From positions 1-64,000 of the forward strand of contig SSMU01000030.1 of the NCBI GenBank assembly GCA_004799545.1: a DNA stretch of 64,000 bases. The letters are read 5' to 3'. The first letter of the stretch is position 1; each line of letters starts with the position of its first letter. The position numbers were made by a program, and so were the translations under genes. Source of the stretch: Phenylobacterium sp. GTDB taxonomy: Bacteria; Pseudomonadota; Alphaproteobacteria; Caulobacterales; Caulobacteraceae. This document shows positions 27,404 to 37,939 of this stretch, one piece after another. Under the pieces are notes generated by a model. That model worked only from the letters and a program-made list of their open reading frames with translations, did not search any database and had not been told where the DNA came from.

Positions 27404-28989
27404 GCCCCGGCCTCGGGCAGGGTCAGGATGAAGGCCGCGCCCGCCACCTGGCCGTCCGGCGCCAGGCGGTTGGCGGCGCGCAGCTGGCCGCCGTGCGCCT
27501 CGGCGATCTGCCGGGCGATGGACAGGCCAAGGCCCGAGTTGCCGCCGAACGCCGTCCCCTTCGGCCGCGAAGTGTAGAACCGCTCGAACACCGTCTCCAG
27601 GTTCTCTGGCGGGATGCCGGGGCCACTGTCGGACACCGTCGCGATCGCCGTACCGCGCGCCTTGGCGAGCGCGATCACCACCTCTCCGCCGGGCGGCGAG
27701 AAGGACCGCGCATTGTCCACCAGGTTGCGGAAGATCTGGCCGAGCGGCCCCTCGCGCCCGATCACCGTCGGCGGCTCCAGCCCGCCCGGCGGCTCGAAGC
27801 GGACCGCGATGTCACCCGGCTTGGCGGTCGCCTGGTAGAGGGCCGCCACCTCGAAGATCAGCCGCTCCAAGTCGATCCGCTTGGGCTGGTCGCGCGACAG
27901 CTCGGCGTCCAGTCTCGAAGCATTCGAGATGTCGGTGACTAGGCGATCGAGCCGCTGCACGTCGTTCTTCAGGATGCTCAGCAGCCGCTCGCGGGCCGCG
28001 GGGTCGGTGACCAGGTCCAGGGTCTCCACGGCCGAGCGTAGGGAGGTCAGCGGGTTGCGGATCTCGTGGGCGACGTCGGCGGCGAAGCGCTCGATGGCGT
28101 CCATCCGCTCCGACAGGGCGTGGGTCATGTCCTCGAGGCTGCGGGTCAGGTCGCCCAGCTCGTCGTCGCGGTTGGCGAGGTCGGGCAGCGAGATGGCCCG
28201 CGCCCGCGACAGCCGCACACTGTCCGCCGCCCGCGACAGCCGGCGCACCGGCTGGGCGATCAGCCGGTTGAGCAGCAGCGACGAGGACAGCGTCACCGCG
28301 ATGGCGATCAGGATGAAGGGGATCAGGGCGGCCCGTTCGCGGGCGATGATCTCGTCCACGTCGTTGGCTTCCAGGGTCAGCACGCCCAGCACCGCCTGCA
28401 CCCGCTGGATCGGGATCGACACCGAGACCACCCGCTTGCCGTCCTCGCCCATCCGCAGGCCCGACCAGCGTTGGCCGGCCAGCGCATGGCCGAGCTCGGC
28501 CTGCAGCTGCTGGCGGGCCGCCTGCTGGCTCGCGGCGCTGCGCTGGCCGAGGCTGAAGCCCGGCGCCTTGTCGCGCGGCCGGGCCGGCGGCAGCTCGCGC
28601 GACTTCACCCGATCGGCGACCCAGTCGCTGTCGGCGATCACATGGCCCTGGGCGTCGAACAGCCGGGCGCGCTGGGTCTTGGGGTTGGACAGGATCTGCA
28701 GCCACTGGCTGGCCAGCGCCGAGTTCATCATCGGCTCCGGCTCGCCGGCCGTGGCGTATTCGTCGAGGATGGTCGAGATCAGCTCGCCCTGGGTGGTCAG
28801 GCTATCGATCCGCGCGTCGACCAGGCCGCGGCGCAGCTCGTTCAGCACCAGGGCGCCGGCGATCAGGATCGCCAGGCCCAGCACATTGAGGACGATGATC
28901 AGCCGGCCGAGCCGGGAGCCCGGCAGCCAACGGAAGCGCGACGGCCTCGCCCGCCGCTCAGGTCTCGCGGTATCGGTATCCGACGCCAT
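27400..28989 (-). CDS. chvG: Sensor histidine kinase ChvG
   Basis: A 529-residue inner-membrane sensor kinase. The first span is around 28-50 ([20 protein letters not shown]), then a periplasmic domain of about 180 residues, a second span near 240-260, and a HAMP linker. The HisKA domain has the phosphorylated His308 in [12 protein letters not shown]; the ATPase domain has [12 protein letters not shown] and NSGLGLSIA motifs. The ChvG/ExoS family senses acid or envelope stress. Its start overlaps chvI by 32 bases, which is unusual; no better downstream start is obvious. It overlaps hprK by 4 bases. Confidence 0.92.
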   Translation of the reverse strand: MASDTDTARPERRARPSRFRWLPGSRLGRLIIVLNVLGLAILIAGALVLNELRRGLVDARIDSLTTQGELISTILDEYATAGEPEPMMNSALASQWLQILSNPKTQRARLFDAQGHVIADSDWVADRVKSRELPPARPRDKAPGFSLGQRSAASQQAARQQLQAELGHALAGQRWSGLRMGEDGKRVVSVSIPIQRVQAVLGVLTLEANDVDEIIARERAALIPFILIAIAVTLSSSLLLNRLIAQPVRRLSRAADSVRLSRARAISLPDLANRDDELGDLTRSLEDMTHALSERMDAIERFAADVAHEIRNPLTSLRSAVETLDLVTDPAARERLLSILKNDVQRLDRLVTDISNASRLDAELSRDQPKRIDLERLIFEVAALYQATAKPGDIAVRFEPPGGLEPPTVIGREGPLGQIFRNLVDNARSFSPPGGEVVIALAKARGTAIATVSDSGPGIPPENLETVFERFYTSRPKGTAFGGNSGLGLSIARQIAEAHGGQLRAANRLAPDGQVAGAAFILTLPEAGA

Positions 28990-29677
28990 ACAGGGTTTCG
29001 ATCGCGTCGAACTCGGGGTCGACCTCGCGGAACTTCTTGCGCATGCGCTTGATGTGGCTGTCGATGGTCCGGTCGTCGACGTACACTTGGTCGTCGTAGG
29101 CGGCGTCCATCAGGTTGTCGCGGCTCTTTACGAAGCCCGGCCGCTGGGCCAGGGCCTGCAGCAGCAGGAACTCGGTCACCGTCAGCTTCACCGGCTTGCC
29201 GTCCCACAGGCAGTCGTGGCGGGCCGGATCGAGGGTCAGCTTGCCGCGCTTGATCGCCCGGGCGCTCGCCTCGGCCGCCGCGGCCGCCGTGCCGGGCGGT
29301 GAATCCTCGCCCTCGATGCCTGAGCGGCGCAGCACCGCCTTCACCCGCTCGATCAACAGCCGCTGGCTGAACGGTTTGTGGATGTAGTCGTCGGCGCCCA
29401 GGTTGAAGCCAAGGATCTCGTCGATCTCGTCGTCCTTGGAGGTCAGGATGATGACCGGCAAATCCGAGGTCCGGCGCAGGCGCCGCAGCACCTCCATGCC
29501 GTCCATCCGGGGCATCTTCACGTCGAGGATGGCCAGGTCCGGCGGCTCGCTCTCCAGCGACGCCAGGCCCGCCGCGCCGTCGAAATAGGCTTTGACGGCG
29601 TGGCCGTGGCTCTCAAGCGCGAGGCTCACCGACGTGACGATATTCTCGTCGTCGTCCACCAGGGTGATCTTGGCCAT
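28958..29677 (-). CDS. chvI: OmpR-family response regulator ChvI
   Basis: A 239-residue regulator: receiver domain with phospho-acceptor Asp52 in [13 protein letters not shown] and the acidic pocket VDDDEN, and a C-terminal winged helix ending in [16 protein letters not shown]. It is the cognate regulator of the downstream ChvG kinase. The intergenic region to the divergent 571-residue protein gene is 162 bp. It contains a small inverted repeat (TCAACC at 29778-29783 with GGTTGA at 29793-29798) of unknown meaning. Confidence 0.94.
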   Translation of the reverse strand: MAKITLVDDDENIVTSVSLALESHGHAVKAYFDGAAGLASLESEPPDLAILDVKMPRMDGMEVLRRLRRTSDLPVIILTSKDDEIDEILGFNLGADDYIHKPFSQRLLIERVKAVLRRSGIEGEDSPPGTAAAAAEASARAIKRGKLTLDPARHDCLWDGKPVKLTVTEFLLLQALAQRPGFVKSRDNLMDAAYDDQVYVDDRTIDSHIKRMRKKFREVDPEFDAIETLYGVGYRYRET

Positions 29678-29839
29678 CTTCGGTTCGAAGTCTCCTTGGA
29701 CGTTGCGAGGCTATTCGCCCTGCACCATGGCCTCAATGGGGCGTCGGGAAAGGGGTGCGCGCACGACCGCGTCCGGGTCAACCCCGCCTTAAGGTTGATC
29801 GTACACCTTAGGCCGTCTCCGGGGGGAGCTGACCTGAAG

Positions 29840-31555
29840 ATGGGTAGTGGGCGCGTGCATTTCGAGGTCTACGTCCGCAAGACGCCAGGTTCCGGCTGGA
29901 CGCTGGAGATGGCCACAGAGCACCGGGCCGGCGCGATCTCCGCGGCGCAGGACCTGATGAAGGACGGCCGCGTGGCCGCCGTGAAGGTCACCAAGGAGAC
30001 CCTCGACGAGGAATCCCGCGAGTTCCAGACCGTCACCATCTTCAAGGACGGGCTCGCCGAGGCCGCGCCGAAGAAGCAGGCGGTGCGCGAGGACGTCGAG
30101 CCGCTCTGCGTCACCCCGCAGGACCTCTACACCATCCACGCCCGCGAACGGATCGGCCGCCTTCTCGAGGCCTGGCTGGAGCGCAACAAGGCGACTCCGT
30201 TCGAACTGCTGCACCGCCCCGACCTTGTCGAGCAGCTGGAGACCTCCGGAACCGACCTGCAGCACGCGGTGCAGAAGATCGCCATCCCCGAGGCCCAGGC
30301 CCGCGGCGTCTCGGTCCATGAGATCATCCGCGCCTTCCAGGGCCTGATCGAACGCGCCATCAACCGCCTGCTGGCCGACGGCCGCAAGGGCGCCCTGCCG
30401 GACGTCGACAAGGAAGGCTTCGCCGCGGCCGCCGAGCGCCTGTCGCACGAGCCGGACCGCAGCTACCTGCTGGGCGCCGGCGTCGCCGCCTCCATCGCGC
30501 CGGCCCGCAGCTGGACCGAGAAGGTCTCGCGCCTGCTGGACCTCGCCGACGCCGCCCCGGCCAAGGGCGCCGGCCGGCTGCTGGCCATCGCCACCATCGG
30601 CCAGCCGCTCTCGGAGATCCTCGGCTCCAAGCCGGGCATCGAGGAAATCCTCGGCAAGGGTCTCGACCTCGGCGGCAACCTCGCGGCCATGACCCGGCTC
30701 GCCGCGGCGGACGCCGTCGACGCCCTGATGAAGGTCGAGCCCTCGGTCGCCAAGGTGATGCCGCCCCTGCCGCCCGCCGCCGAGCGGCTGGCCAAGTGGC
30801 TGACCGACGACGCCCTCACCGACGTCCGCGCCGCGCTCGGCCAGCGCATCCTGCGCGAACTGAACGGTCCCCGGCGCCTGCGCCCGACCGACGCGGTGTC
30901 GGAGATCGACGTGCTGCGCGCGCTGGCCATGTCGCTGACCGCCGCGGCCGGCAAGATGCTGCCGCTGGAAGACGTACAGTCGGCCTTCTCCACACGCTCG
31001 AAGATGCTGATCACCGGCGAGTTCGTGGAGGCCTACCTGGGCCAGGGCAAGTCGGCGCGGGAAGAGGCCGAGGCGCTGATCTGGCTCACCGAGAACATCA
31101 TCGGCGCGGCCAACAAGCGCCAGGCCGGGCGCTGGCTGAAGGCGGTGATCTCCTCGCTGCGCTTCGAGAAGGAGTTCCGCAACGCCGGCGACAGCGCCGC
31201 GGGCCGCCTCGGGGTCCTGGCCTCGATGCACCGCGCCGCGGCCCGCTGCGGCCTGGTCGAGGAGGATTCCGAGCCGATCCAGCTCAAGCTCGGCGACATC
31301 GGCGGCCTGATCGAGGCCGACGCCAAGCTCACCGCCCAGATCGCGCGGGCCAATGCGCCCGCCGTCCACCGCCTGACCCTGCTCCTGAAGCTGGCGAGCG
31401 GCGAGTCCGCCCCGCTCGGCCCCGCCGCCGACCGCGCCCGCGCCGAGGCCCTGCGCCTGGTCCGCCACGAGGACACCCGCAGCGAGTTGGCCAGCGCGCC
31501 GGATCAGGTCGAGACCGTCCGCGACCTCATCCAGCAGGCCGGGCTCGCGGCATGA
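29840..31555 (+). CDS. Conserved hypothetical protein, 571 residues
   Basis: The start is chosen at 29840 (MGSGRVHFEVYVRKTPGSGW); the open frame extends far upstream across chvI and is spurious there. I recognise no catalytic domain. The N-terminal 80 residues look like a small alpha/beta domain (FEVYVRK, AVKVTKETLDEESREFQTVT). The rest is a long helical array of Leu/Ala-rich repeats of about 30-40 residues, suggestive of a scaffold. There is no signal peptide or membrane span. It overlaps a Tat-type small secreted protein gene by ATGA and is divergent from chvI, so ChvI control is possible. Confidence 0.8.
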   Translation: MGSGRVHFEVYVRKTPGSGWTLEMATEHRAGAISAAQDLMKDGRVAAVKVTKETLDEESREFQTVTIFKDGLAEAAPKKQAVREDVEPLCVTPQDLYTIHARERIGRLLEAWLERNKATPFELLHRPDLVEQLETSGTDLQHAVQKIAIPEAQARGVSVHEIIRAFQGLIERAINRLLADGRKGALPDVDKEGFAAAAERLSHEPDRSYLLGAGVAASIAPARSWTEKVSRLLDLADAAPAKGAGRLLAIATIGQPLSEILGSKPGIEEILGKGLDLGGNLAAMTRLAAADAVDALMKVEPSVAKVMPPLPPAAERLAKWLTDDALTDVRAALGQRILRELNGPRRLRPTDAVSEIDVLRALAMSLTAAAGKMLPLEDVQSAFSTRSKMLITGEFVEAYLGQGKSAREEAEALIWLTENIIGAANKRQAGRWLKAVISSLRFEKEFRNAGDSAAGRLGVLASMHRAAARCGLVEEDSEPIQLKLGDIGGLIEADAKLTAQIARANAPAVHRLTLLLKLASGESAPLGPAADRARAEALRLVRHEDTRSELASAPDQVETVRDLIQQAGLAA

Positions 31556-31956
31556 AACGCCGCGATCTGCTCGTCGCCCTGGCGATCTCCGCCGCGCCCG
31601 TCGCCCTGCACGCCGCCGAGAAGCCCGACACCAAGAAGAAGAAGTCCGGCGGCATCAGCTACGTCCCGATCGACACCCTGACCGGCGCCACCACCCGCTC
31701 CGGCGGCCGGCGCGGGGTGATGACCGTCGAGTGCGGCCTCGACGTGCCGGACGGCAACCTGCGGGCCCGCGCCGAGGCCAGCATGCCCCGCCTGCGGGCG
31801 GCCTATGTCCAGACGGTGATCATCTACGCCGCGGGCCTGCCGGCCGGCGCCCCGCCCAACGCCGACTTCCTGGCCACCTCCCTGCAGCGCGAGACCGACC
31901 AGGCCCTCGGCCGCCCCGGCGCGAGGTTGCTGCTGGGCGCGATCCTGGTGAACTAG
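31552..31956 (+). CDS. Small exported protein with Tat-like signal, FliL-like C-terminal pattern
   Basis: A 134-residue protein. The N-terminus MKRRDLLVALAISAAPVALHA is a short twin-arginine-type signal. A Lys-rich linker (DTKKKKSGG) follows, then about 90 residues with VECGLDVPDGNLRARAEASM and RLLLGAILVN. The pattern of an inhibitory/SPFH-like domain in FliL proteins is vaguely similar, but I cannot confirm homology. It overlaps the 571-residue gene by 4 bases, so the two are a unit: a cytoplasmic scaffold and an envelope protein. Function unknown. Confidence 0.75.
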   Translation: MKRRDLLVALAISAAPVALHAAEKPDTKKKKSGGISYVPIDTLTGATTRSGGRRGVMTVECGLDVPDGNLRARAEASMPRLRAAYVQTVIIYAAGLPAGAPPNADFLATSLQRETDQALGRPGARLLLGAILVN

Positions 31957-31959
31957 CCT

Positions 31960-31987
31960 CCTCTCCCAAGCGAAGACTCGGGAGAGG
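31960..31987. repeat. CCTCTCCC/GGGAGAGG palindrome (type B repeat, possible bidirectional terminator)
   Basis: CCTCTCCC at 31960-31967 and GGGAGAGG at 31980-31987 with a 12-nt loop. It lies in the 42-bp gap between two convergent genes, where a hairpin could stop transcription from both sides. No U-tract follows. The arms match the hairpins flanking the DUF559 gene at 56.2 and 56.7 kb, so this is a member of the same dispersed family. Confidence 0.6.
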
Positions 31988-31998
31988 CGATCTGGTCC

Positions 31999-32775
31999 TC
32001 ACATCGCGCTGATCCCGCCGTCGAGCTTCAGCTCGGCGCCGGTCATGAACTTGCTCTCGTCGGAGGCCAGGTAGAGCACCGCATTGGCGATGTCGTCCGG
32101 CTCGCCGATGTGGCCCAGCGGCACCTGCCGGCCGAGCTTGGCCTCGGCCTCCTCCTTGCCGAACCGCTGGCGCAGGGGGTCGAGGATCGGGGTGTCGATG
32201 AAGGTCGGGTGGATGGAGTTGGAGCGGATGTCCAGCTTCTGCTTGGCGCAGTGCAGGGCGATGCCCTTCGACAGCAGCCAGACCGCCGCCTTCGAGGCGT
32301 TGTAGGACGGCGAGTTGTGCGCCGCGATCAGGCCCGCGATCGAGGAGATGTTGACGATCGAGCCCGGCTGGTGGCCGCGCATGTATTTGAGCGCGTGCTT
32401 GGTCCCGAGGAATACGGAATCCACGTTGACGCTCATCACCAGCTTCCAGTCCTCGAGGCTGAGGCTCTCGATGTCGCCGCCGCGGCTGATGCCGGCGTTG
32501 TTCACCAGCACGCTGATCCCGCCCATGGCCTCGTCGGCCTCCTCGAGGGCGTAGATCCACTGGTCCTCCTTGGTGACGTCCAGCGGGAAGGCGAAGGCGG
32601 TCCCCTTGCCATGGGCGGCGTTGATCTCGGCGGCGACTGCCTTGGCGCCCTCGATGTTGATGTCGGCCACCGTTACCTTGGCGCCCTCGCTAGCGAGCTT
32701 GCGCGCCATCGCCGCGCCCAGCCCCTGCGCCCCGCCGGTGATGAAGGCCTTCTTGCCCGCGACCCGTCCTGCCAT
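31999..32775 (-). CDS. SDR family NAD(P)-dependent oxidoreductase
   Basis: A 258-residue classical short-chain dehydrogenase. The cofactor motif is TGGAQGLG at 13-20 with an Asp at the end of beta-2 (TVADIN), suggesting NAD preference. The NNAG motif is at 92-95, and the catalytic Ser144/145, Tyr158 and Lys162 are in NISSIAG and SYNASKAA. The C-terminal KLDGGISAM is typical of cyclopentanol- or hydroxysteroid-type dehydrogenases. It is third in an operon HAD-phhB-SDR, 12 bases after phhB. Substrate unknown. Confidence 0.92.
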   Translation of the reverse strand: MAGRVAGKKAFITGGAQGLGAAMARKLASEGAKVTVADINIEGAKAVAAEINAAHGKGTAFAFPLDVTKEDQWIYALEEADEAMGGISVLVNNAGISRGGDIESLSLEDWKLVMSVNVDSVFLGTKHALKYMRGHQPGSIVNISSIAGLIAAHNSPSYNASKAAVWLLSKGIALHCAKQKLDIRSNSIHPTFIDTPILDPLRQRFGKEEAEAKLGRQVPLGHIGEPDDIANAVLYLASDESKFMTGAELKLDGGISAM

Positions 32776-32787
32776 GTCGTTTCCCCT

Positions 32788-33096
32788 CTAGTCTTTTGCG
32801 CCCAGCGTCCGGGCGGCCTCGTCCATGAAGCCGGCCAAGGTCACGTCGAGTTCGGTCACGCCCTCGGCGTCGTGCGTCGCGAGCGTCACGTCTACGCGGT
32901 TGTAGACGTTGAACCACTCCGGATGGTGGTCGAGCTTCTCGGCCAGCAGCGCGGCCCGGGTCATGAAGGCGAAGGCGGCGTTGAAGTCCTTGAACCTGAA
33001 GCTGCGCTGGATGGCGTCGCGCCCGCCGCCCACCGCCGACCAGGCCGGCAGGCGCTTCAGCGCCTCGGCCGCGCCGATCTTCTGCGGCCGGCTCAC
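32788..33096 (-). CDS. phhB: 4a-hydroxytetrahydrobiopterin dehydratase (pterin-4a-carbinolamine dehydratase)
   Basis: A 102-residue PCD/DCoH family protein with the pterin-binding motif [20 protein letters not shown], containing the His-His-Pro and the later His in LATHD. It recycles the 4a-carbinolamine formed by aromatic amino-acid hydroxylases or acts on molybdopterin-related pterins. No phenylalanine hydroxylase gene is in the window, so the pathway partner is unknown. It overlaps the HAD gene by 4 bases. Confidence 0.94.
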   Translation of the reverse strand: MSRPQKIGAAEALKRLPAWSAVGGGRDAIQRSFRFKDFNAAFAFMTRAALLAEKLDHHPEWFNVYNRVDVTLATHDAEGVTELDVTLAGFMDEAARTLGAKD

Positions 33097-33767
33097 GCGG
33101 TCGCCTCGGCGTCGAAGCTAAGGCCGGTGGCGGCCGCCAGCTCGGCCAGGGTCTGGTCGACGTCCACCACCTTGATGGCCTTCATGCCCAGCCCCGCCGC
33201 CGGCTTGCAGTTGATGCCCAGGTCGTCGAGGTAGACGCAGGCCTCCGGCGCCACGCCCAAGAGGTCGCACATCATCAGGTAGATCCGCGGGTCGGGCTTG
33301 CGGACGCCGGCCTTCGAGCTCTCGATGATCGAATCGAACAGCGGCATCACCTGGCCCATGGCGCCGGCCGCGCGCTGGGCGCCGTCCTGGCCGGGCGAAT
33401 GCTCGGAGACCACGTTGTTGGTGATGCAGCCGACCTTGAAGCCCGCGGCCTTGCAGGCCTTCAGCGCCGCCACCATCCGCGGCCGAAGCTCGCCGGACAG
33501 CCTGGGCAGCACCTCGCGCCCGCCGATCGGATGGCCGAGCGCGGTGGATTCCTCCAAGAACAGCTGGTCGAACCCGGCCACGTCGATCTCGTTGCGCTCG
33601 AACAGCGCCCAGGCGTTGTCGTGCGGGTTGGTGGCGTTGACCGTGCGGATGAAGTCCTTCGGCAGGCCCTTCTCGGCCTCCAGGCGGTTGAAGGCCTCGA
33701 ACGGCGAGGAGGTGAACACCCCGCCGAAATCCCAGATCACCGCCTGGATATTCGAGTCTGCCGCCAT
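33093..33767 (-). CDS. HAD superfamily hydrolase (epoxide hydrolase N-domain-like phosphatase)
   Basis: The start at 33767 ([20 protein letters not shown]) has GGAG about 8 bases upstream; an in-frame codon six positions earlier lacks one. The 224-residue HAD-IA phosphatase has nucleophile Asp13 in [10 protein letters not shown], motif II Thr/Asn in GCITNNV, motif III Lys in [14 protein letters not shown] and motif [10 protein letters not shown]. The pattern is that of the phosphatase domain fused to soluble epoxide hydrolases and acyl-CoA dehydrogenases. First gene of the HAD-phhB-SDR operon. Confidence 0.9.
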   Translation of the reverse strand: MAADSNIQAVIWDFGGVFTSSPFEAFNRLEAEKGLPKDFIRTVNATNPHDNAWALFERNEIDVAGFDQLFLEESTALGHPIGGREVLPRLSGELRPRMVAALKACKAAGFKVGCITNNVVSEHSPGQDGAQRAAGAMGQVMPLFDSIIESSKAGVRKPDPRIYLMMCDLLGVAPEACVYLDDLGINCKPAAGLGMKAIKVVDVDQTLAELAAATGLSFDAEATA

Positions 33768-33849
33768 ATTCCGCTCCGACCTCACCGACCCCGCCTAAGC
33801 AGGCCTTGGCGGTCTAGAGAGCCCGCGCCGGACGTGCAAGAAGGCCGGC

Positions 33850-34230
33850 ATGGGTTTCCATCGCCTGCCGCTCCCGGTCCGCCTCGCCCTCTATGGCCTG
33901 GCCGTGGCCATCCTGCTCTACCTGACGCTGGCCCCCAGCCAGGCGCTGCCCACCGTCAACGTCTGGGACAAGGCCGAGCACGCCATCGCCTGGGCGGTGC
34001 TGACCGCCACCGGCCTGATCCTGTTCCCCCGCCGGCCGTGGACGATCGTGCTCTTCTCCCTGGCGCTGGGCGGGCTGGTGGAATTGCTGCAGGCGGTCAT
34101 GCCGCTGGGCCGCGACGGCGACTGGAAGGACTGGGTCGCCGACAGCGCCGGCGTCGCGGCCGTCTTCGCCGTCTACCGCCTGATCTTCCAGGGAAACCGC
34201 TGGCGCACCCGACACGATTCGAACGTGTGA
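33850..34230 (+). CDS. VanZ family membrane protein
   Basis: A 126-residue protein with four hydrophobic segments (about 10-27, 45-60, 66-84, 95-112). The VanZ-like motifs are WDKAEHAIAWAVL, the conserved E-L-L-Q in GGLVELLQAV, and DWVADSAGVAAVF. The function of VanZ-like proteins outside glycopeptide resistance is unclear. The last 10 codons (34201-34230) run antisense through the 3' end of tRNA-Arg on the other strand, so the C-terminal tail WRTRHDSNV is a by-product of the tRNA sequence. Confidence 0.85.
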   Translation: MGFHRLPLPVRLALYGLAVAILLYLTLAPSQALPTVNVWDKAEHAIAWAVLTATGLILFPRRPWTIVLFSLALGGLVELLQAVMPLGRDGDWKDWVADSAGVAAVFAVYRLIFQGNRWRTRHDSNV

Positions 34231-34277
34231 CCTTTGCCTTCGGAGGGCAACGCTCTATCCAGCTGAGCTACGGGTGC
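34201..34277 (-). tRNA. tRNA-Arg (anticodon CCG)
   Basis: A 77-nt cloverleaf on the minus strand. The acceptor GCACCCG pairs with CGGGTGC, followed by discriminator G and an encoded CCA. The D-arm is GCTCAGCTGGATAGAGC. The anticodon stem TTGCC/GGCAA encloses the loop CTCCGAA with anticodon CCG, which reads CGG codons. The T-arm ends in GTTCGAATC. Its 3' end overlaps the 3' end of the VanZ gene by 30 bases on the opposite strand. Confidence 0.97.
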
Positions 34278-34386
34278 TTGGCAGCGGGTGGGTTCTCTAA
34301 CCGAAAGCCCGCGCCGCGGCAAACCATCGTCGAGCGACGGCCAGCAAAAGTGGGGGCTGCTTTTGCGTCCGGCTGCGTGCCAGCAA

Positions 34387-35535
34387 TCACGCGGTCTTGG
34401 TGACGTCGTCCCAGAAGCGCTTGGCCTTGCCCATGAACTTGGCCTGCTTGGGATGCTGTTGCTCGCCGCAGATGTCGGCGAACTCGCGCATCAGCTCCTT
34501 CTGGCGGGCGGTGAGCCGGGTGGGCGTCTCGATGAACAGCTCGACCACTAGGTCGCCGCGCTCGCGCGAGCGCAGGGAGGGCATGCCGCGGCCCTTGATG
34601 CGGACCATCTGGCCGGTCTGGGCGGCCTCGGGCACCTTGACGTCGATCTTGCAGGCGCCGTCGCAGTTCTCGCCGCCCAGCAGGCAGGGGGCGTCGACCA
34701 TCCCGCCCAGCACCGCCGTCGCCATCGGCACCGGCACCGTGCAGAGCAGGTCCAGCCCGTCGCGCTCGAACAGCTCGTGCGGGCGGACGGAGACGAAGAT
34801 GTAGAGGTCGCCGCGCGGGCCGCCCCGGGTCCCGGCGTCGCCTTCGCCGGCCAGCCTGATGCGGGCGCCGTCGTCGACCCCGGCCGGGATGCGCACTTCC
34901 AGGGTCCGCTCGCGGCGGATCTGGCCCGCGCCGTGGCAGTCCTTGCAGGGGTCCATGACCATCCGGCCCGAGCCGCCGCAGCGCGGACAGGCGCGCTCGA
35001 TGGAGAAGAAGCCTTGCGTCGCCCGCACCCGGCCCGCGCCGTTGCAGGTCGAGCAGGTGGTCGGGCTGGTGCCCGGCTTGGCGCCCGAGCCGTCACAGGT
35101 CTCGCAGGTGAGCGTGGTGGGCGCGGTGATCTGCACCTCGGCGCCGGCGTAGGCCTGCTCGAGGCTGATCTCCAGGTCGTAGCGCAGGTCCTGGCCGCGG
35201 GCGGGTCCCCGGCTGCGCTGGCCGCGCATGCCGAACATGTCGCCGAAGACGTCGCCGAACACCTCGTTGAAGATGTCCTGCACGTCGTGGAATTGCTGTC
35301 CGCCGCCGCCCGCGCCGTTCAGGCCGGCATGGCCGAAGCGGTCGTAGGCCGCGCGCTTCTGGGGGTCGGACAGGACCGAATAGGCCTCGTTGAGCTCCTT
35401 GAAGCGGCCGGAGGCCTCTTCGCACCCGCCGTTGCGGTCGGGGTGGTGCTCCATGGCGAGCTTGCGGAAGGCGGCCTTGAGCGCGCCGTCGTCACAGCCG
35501 CGGTCGACCCCGAGGATCTCGTAATAGTCCCGCAT
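34387..35535 (-). CDS. dnaJ: Chaperone protein DnaJ
   Basis: A 382-residue co-chaperone of DnaK. The J-domain has HPD at 31-33 (EHHPDRNG). A Gly/Phe-rich linker follows (HAGLNGAGGGG, then FGDMFGM). The four zinc-finger CxxCxGxG repeats are CETCDGSG, CSTCNGAG, CPRCGGSG and CKDCHGAG, then the two beta-barrel substrate domains. It stimulates DnaK ATPase and delivers unfolded clients. It lies 170 bp downstream of dnaK on the same strand, almost certainly the same heat-shock operon. A weak hairpin (GCAAAAG at 34344-34350 with CTTTTGC at 34360-34366) follows its stop. Confidence 0.98.
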   Translation of the reverse strand: MRDYYEILGVDRGCDDGALKAAFRKLAMEHHPDRNGGCEEASGRFKELNEAYSVLSDPQKRAAYDRFGHAGLNGAGGGGQQFHDVQDIFNEVFGDVFGDMFGMRGQRSRGPARGQDLRYDLEISLEQAYAGAEVQITAPTTLTCETCDGSGAKPGTSPTTCSTCNGAGRVRATQGFFSIERACPRCGGSGRMVMDPCKDCHGAGQIRRERTLEVRIPAGVDDGARIRLAGEGDAGTRGGPRGDLYIFVSVRPHELFERDGLDLLCTVPVPMATAVLGGMVDAPCLLGGENCDGACKIDVKVPEAAQTGQMVRIKGRGMPSLRSRERGDLVVELFIETPTRLTARQKELMREFADICGEQQHPKQAKFMGKAKRFWDDVTKTA

Positions 35536-35693
35536 CAGATCGTCTGGCGCTTTGTGAGTTTACTGCAGGGGGAAGTGGGATCGCCCCCGCCGCGCTGCAA
35601 GGTTTGTGGCCGAGCGGGCGGGGGCTCCTTCACCAGATAGGCGGCGACGTTCCCCAAGGCGACCTTTTCGCATTTGACGCCGAAGGCCGCCAT
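35535..35693 (-). CDS. Possible small protein between dnaK and dnaJ (52 codons)
   Basis: A 52-codon frame beginning MAAFGVKCEKVALGNVAAYL and ending with a TGA that shares its A with the dnaJ ATG (TGATG). The first 25 codons have the strong G/C third-position bias of real genes in this window; the second half does not. No ribosome-binding site is obvious before the ATG. It may be a translational-coupling leader for dnaJ, the decayed end of a lost gene, or chance. Low confidence. Confidence 0.25.
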   Translation of the reverse strand: MAAFGVKCEKVALGNVAAYLVKEPPPARPQTLQRGGGDPTSPCSKLTKRQTI

Positions 35694-35704
35694 GGGGCGG
35701 GTTG

Positions 35705-37630
<1,926 letters not shown>

Positions 37631-37761
37631 GATTGAGTCTTGCTCGCTCCTTGTTGGCGGACGCAGCGGGGAAGCCTTCGGATGAAGCGCCTCTTAGGTT
37701 TGCGACGTCCCCGGTCGATCAGGTCTCCGCCGGGTTTCGGGAACACCGGCGTCGCCTGCCG

Positions 37762-37789
37762 ATATGGGGGAAATTGCCGTCCCTGCAAG
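37762..37789 (-). promoter_or_regulatory. Sigma-32 heat-shock promoter of dnaK
   Basis: On the minus strand CTTGCAG (37789-37783), a 13-bp spacer, then CCCCATAT (37769-37762). This matches the sigma-32 consensus CTTGAAA-N11 to 15-CCCCATnT with only small -35 deviations. Transcription would begin near 37755 and give a leader of about 125 nt. The assignment rests on the consensus plus the position before dnaK. Confidence 0.88.
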
Positions 37790-37910
37790 AGCGAAAGCCC
37801 CTAATCGTGACAAGGGCATACCTGTAACCGCGTTCCGCCGCGAGGCCGAGCGCGCGGTCAAGCTTGCCGGTTCCCGTCCGCCGAGGCGGCCGATCCCTTA
37901 CAGCGTCACT

Positions 37911-37939
37911 TTGACTCCCGGCGTCCGGCTGAGCAGGAT
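37911..37939 (+). promoter_or_regulatory. Weak sigma-70-like promoter candidate for the dienelactone hydrolase
   Basis: TTGACT at 37911-37916, a 17-bp spacer, then CAGGAT at 37934-37939. The -35 is good and the -10 matches only half of the consensus. It would start transcription about 38 bases before the hydrolase ATG. Tentative. Confidence 0.3.
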
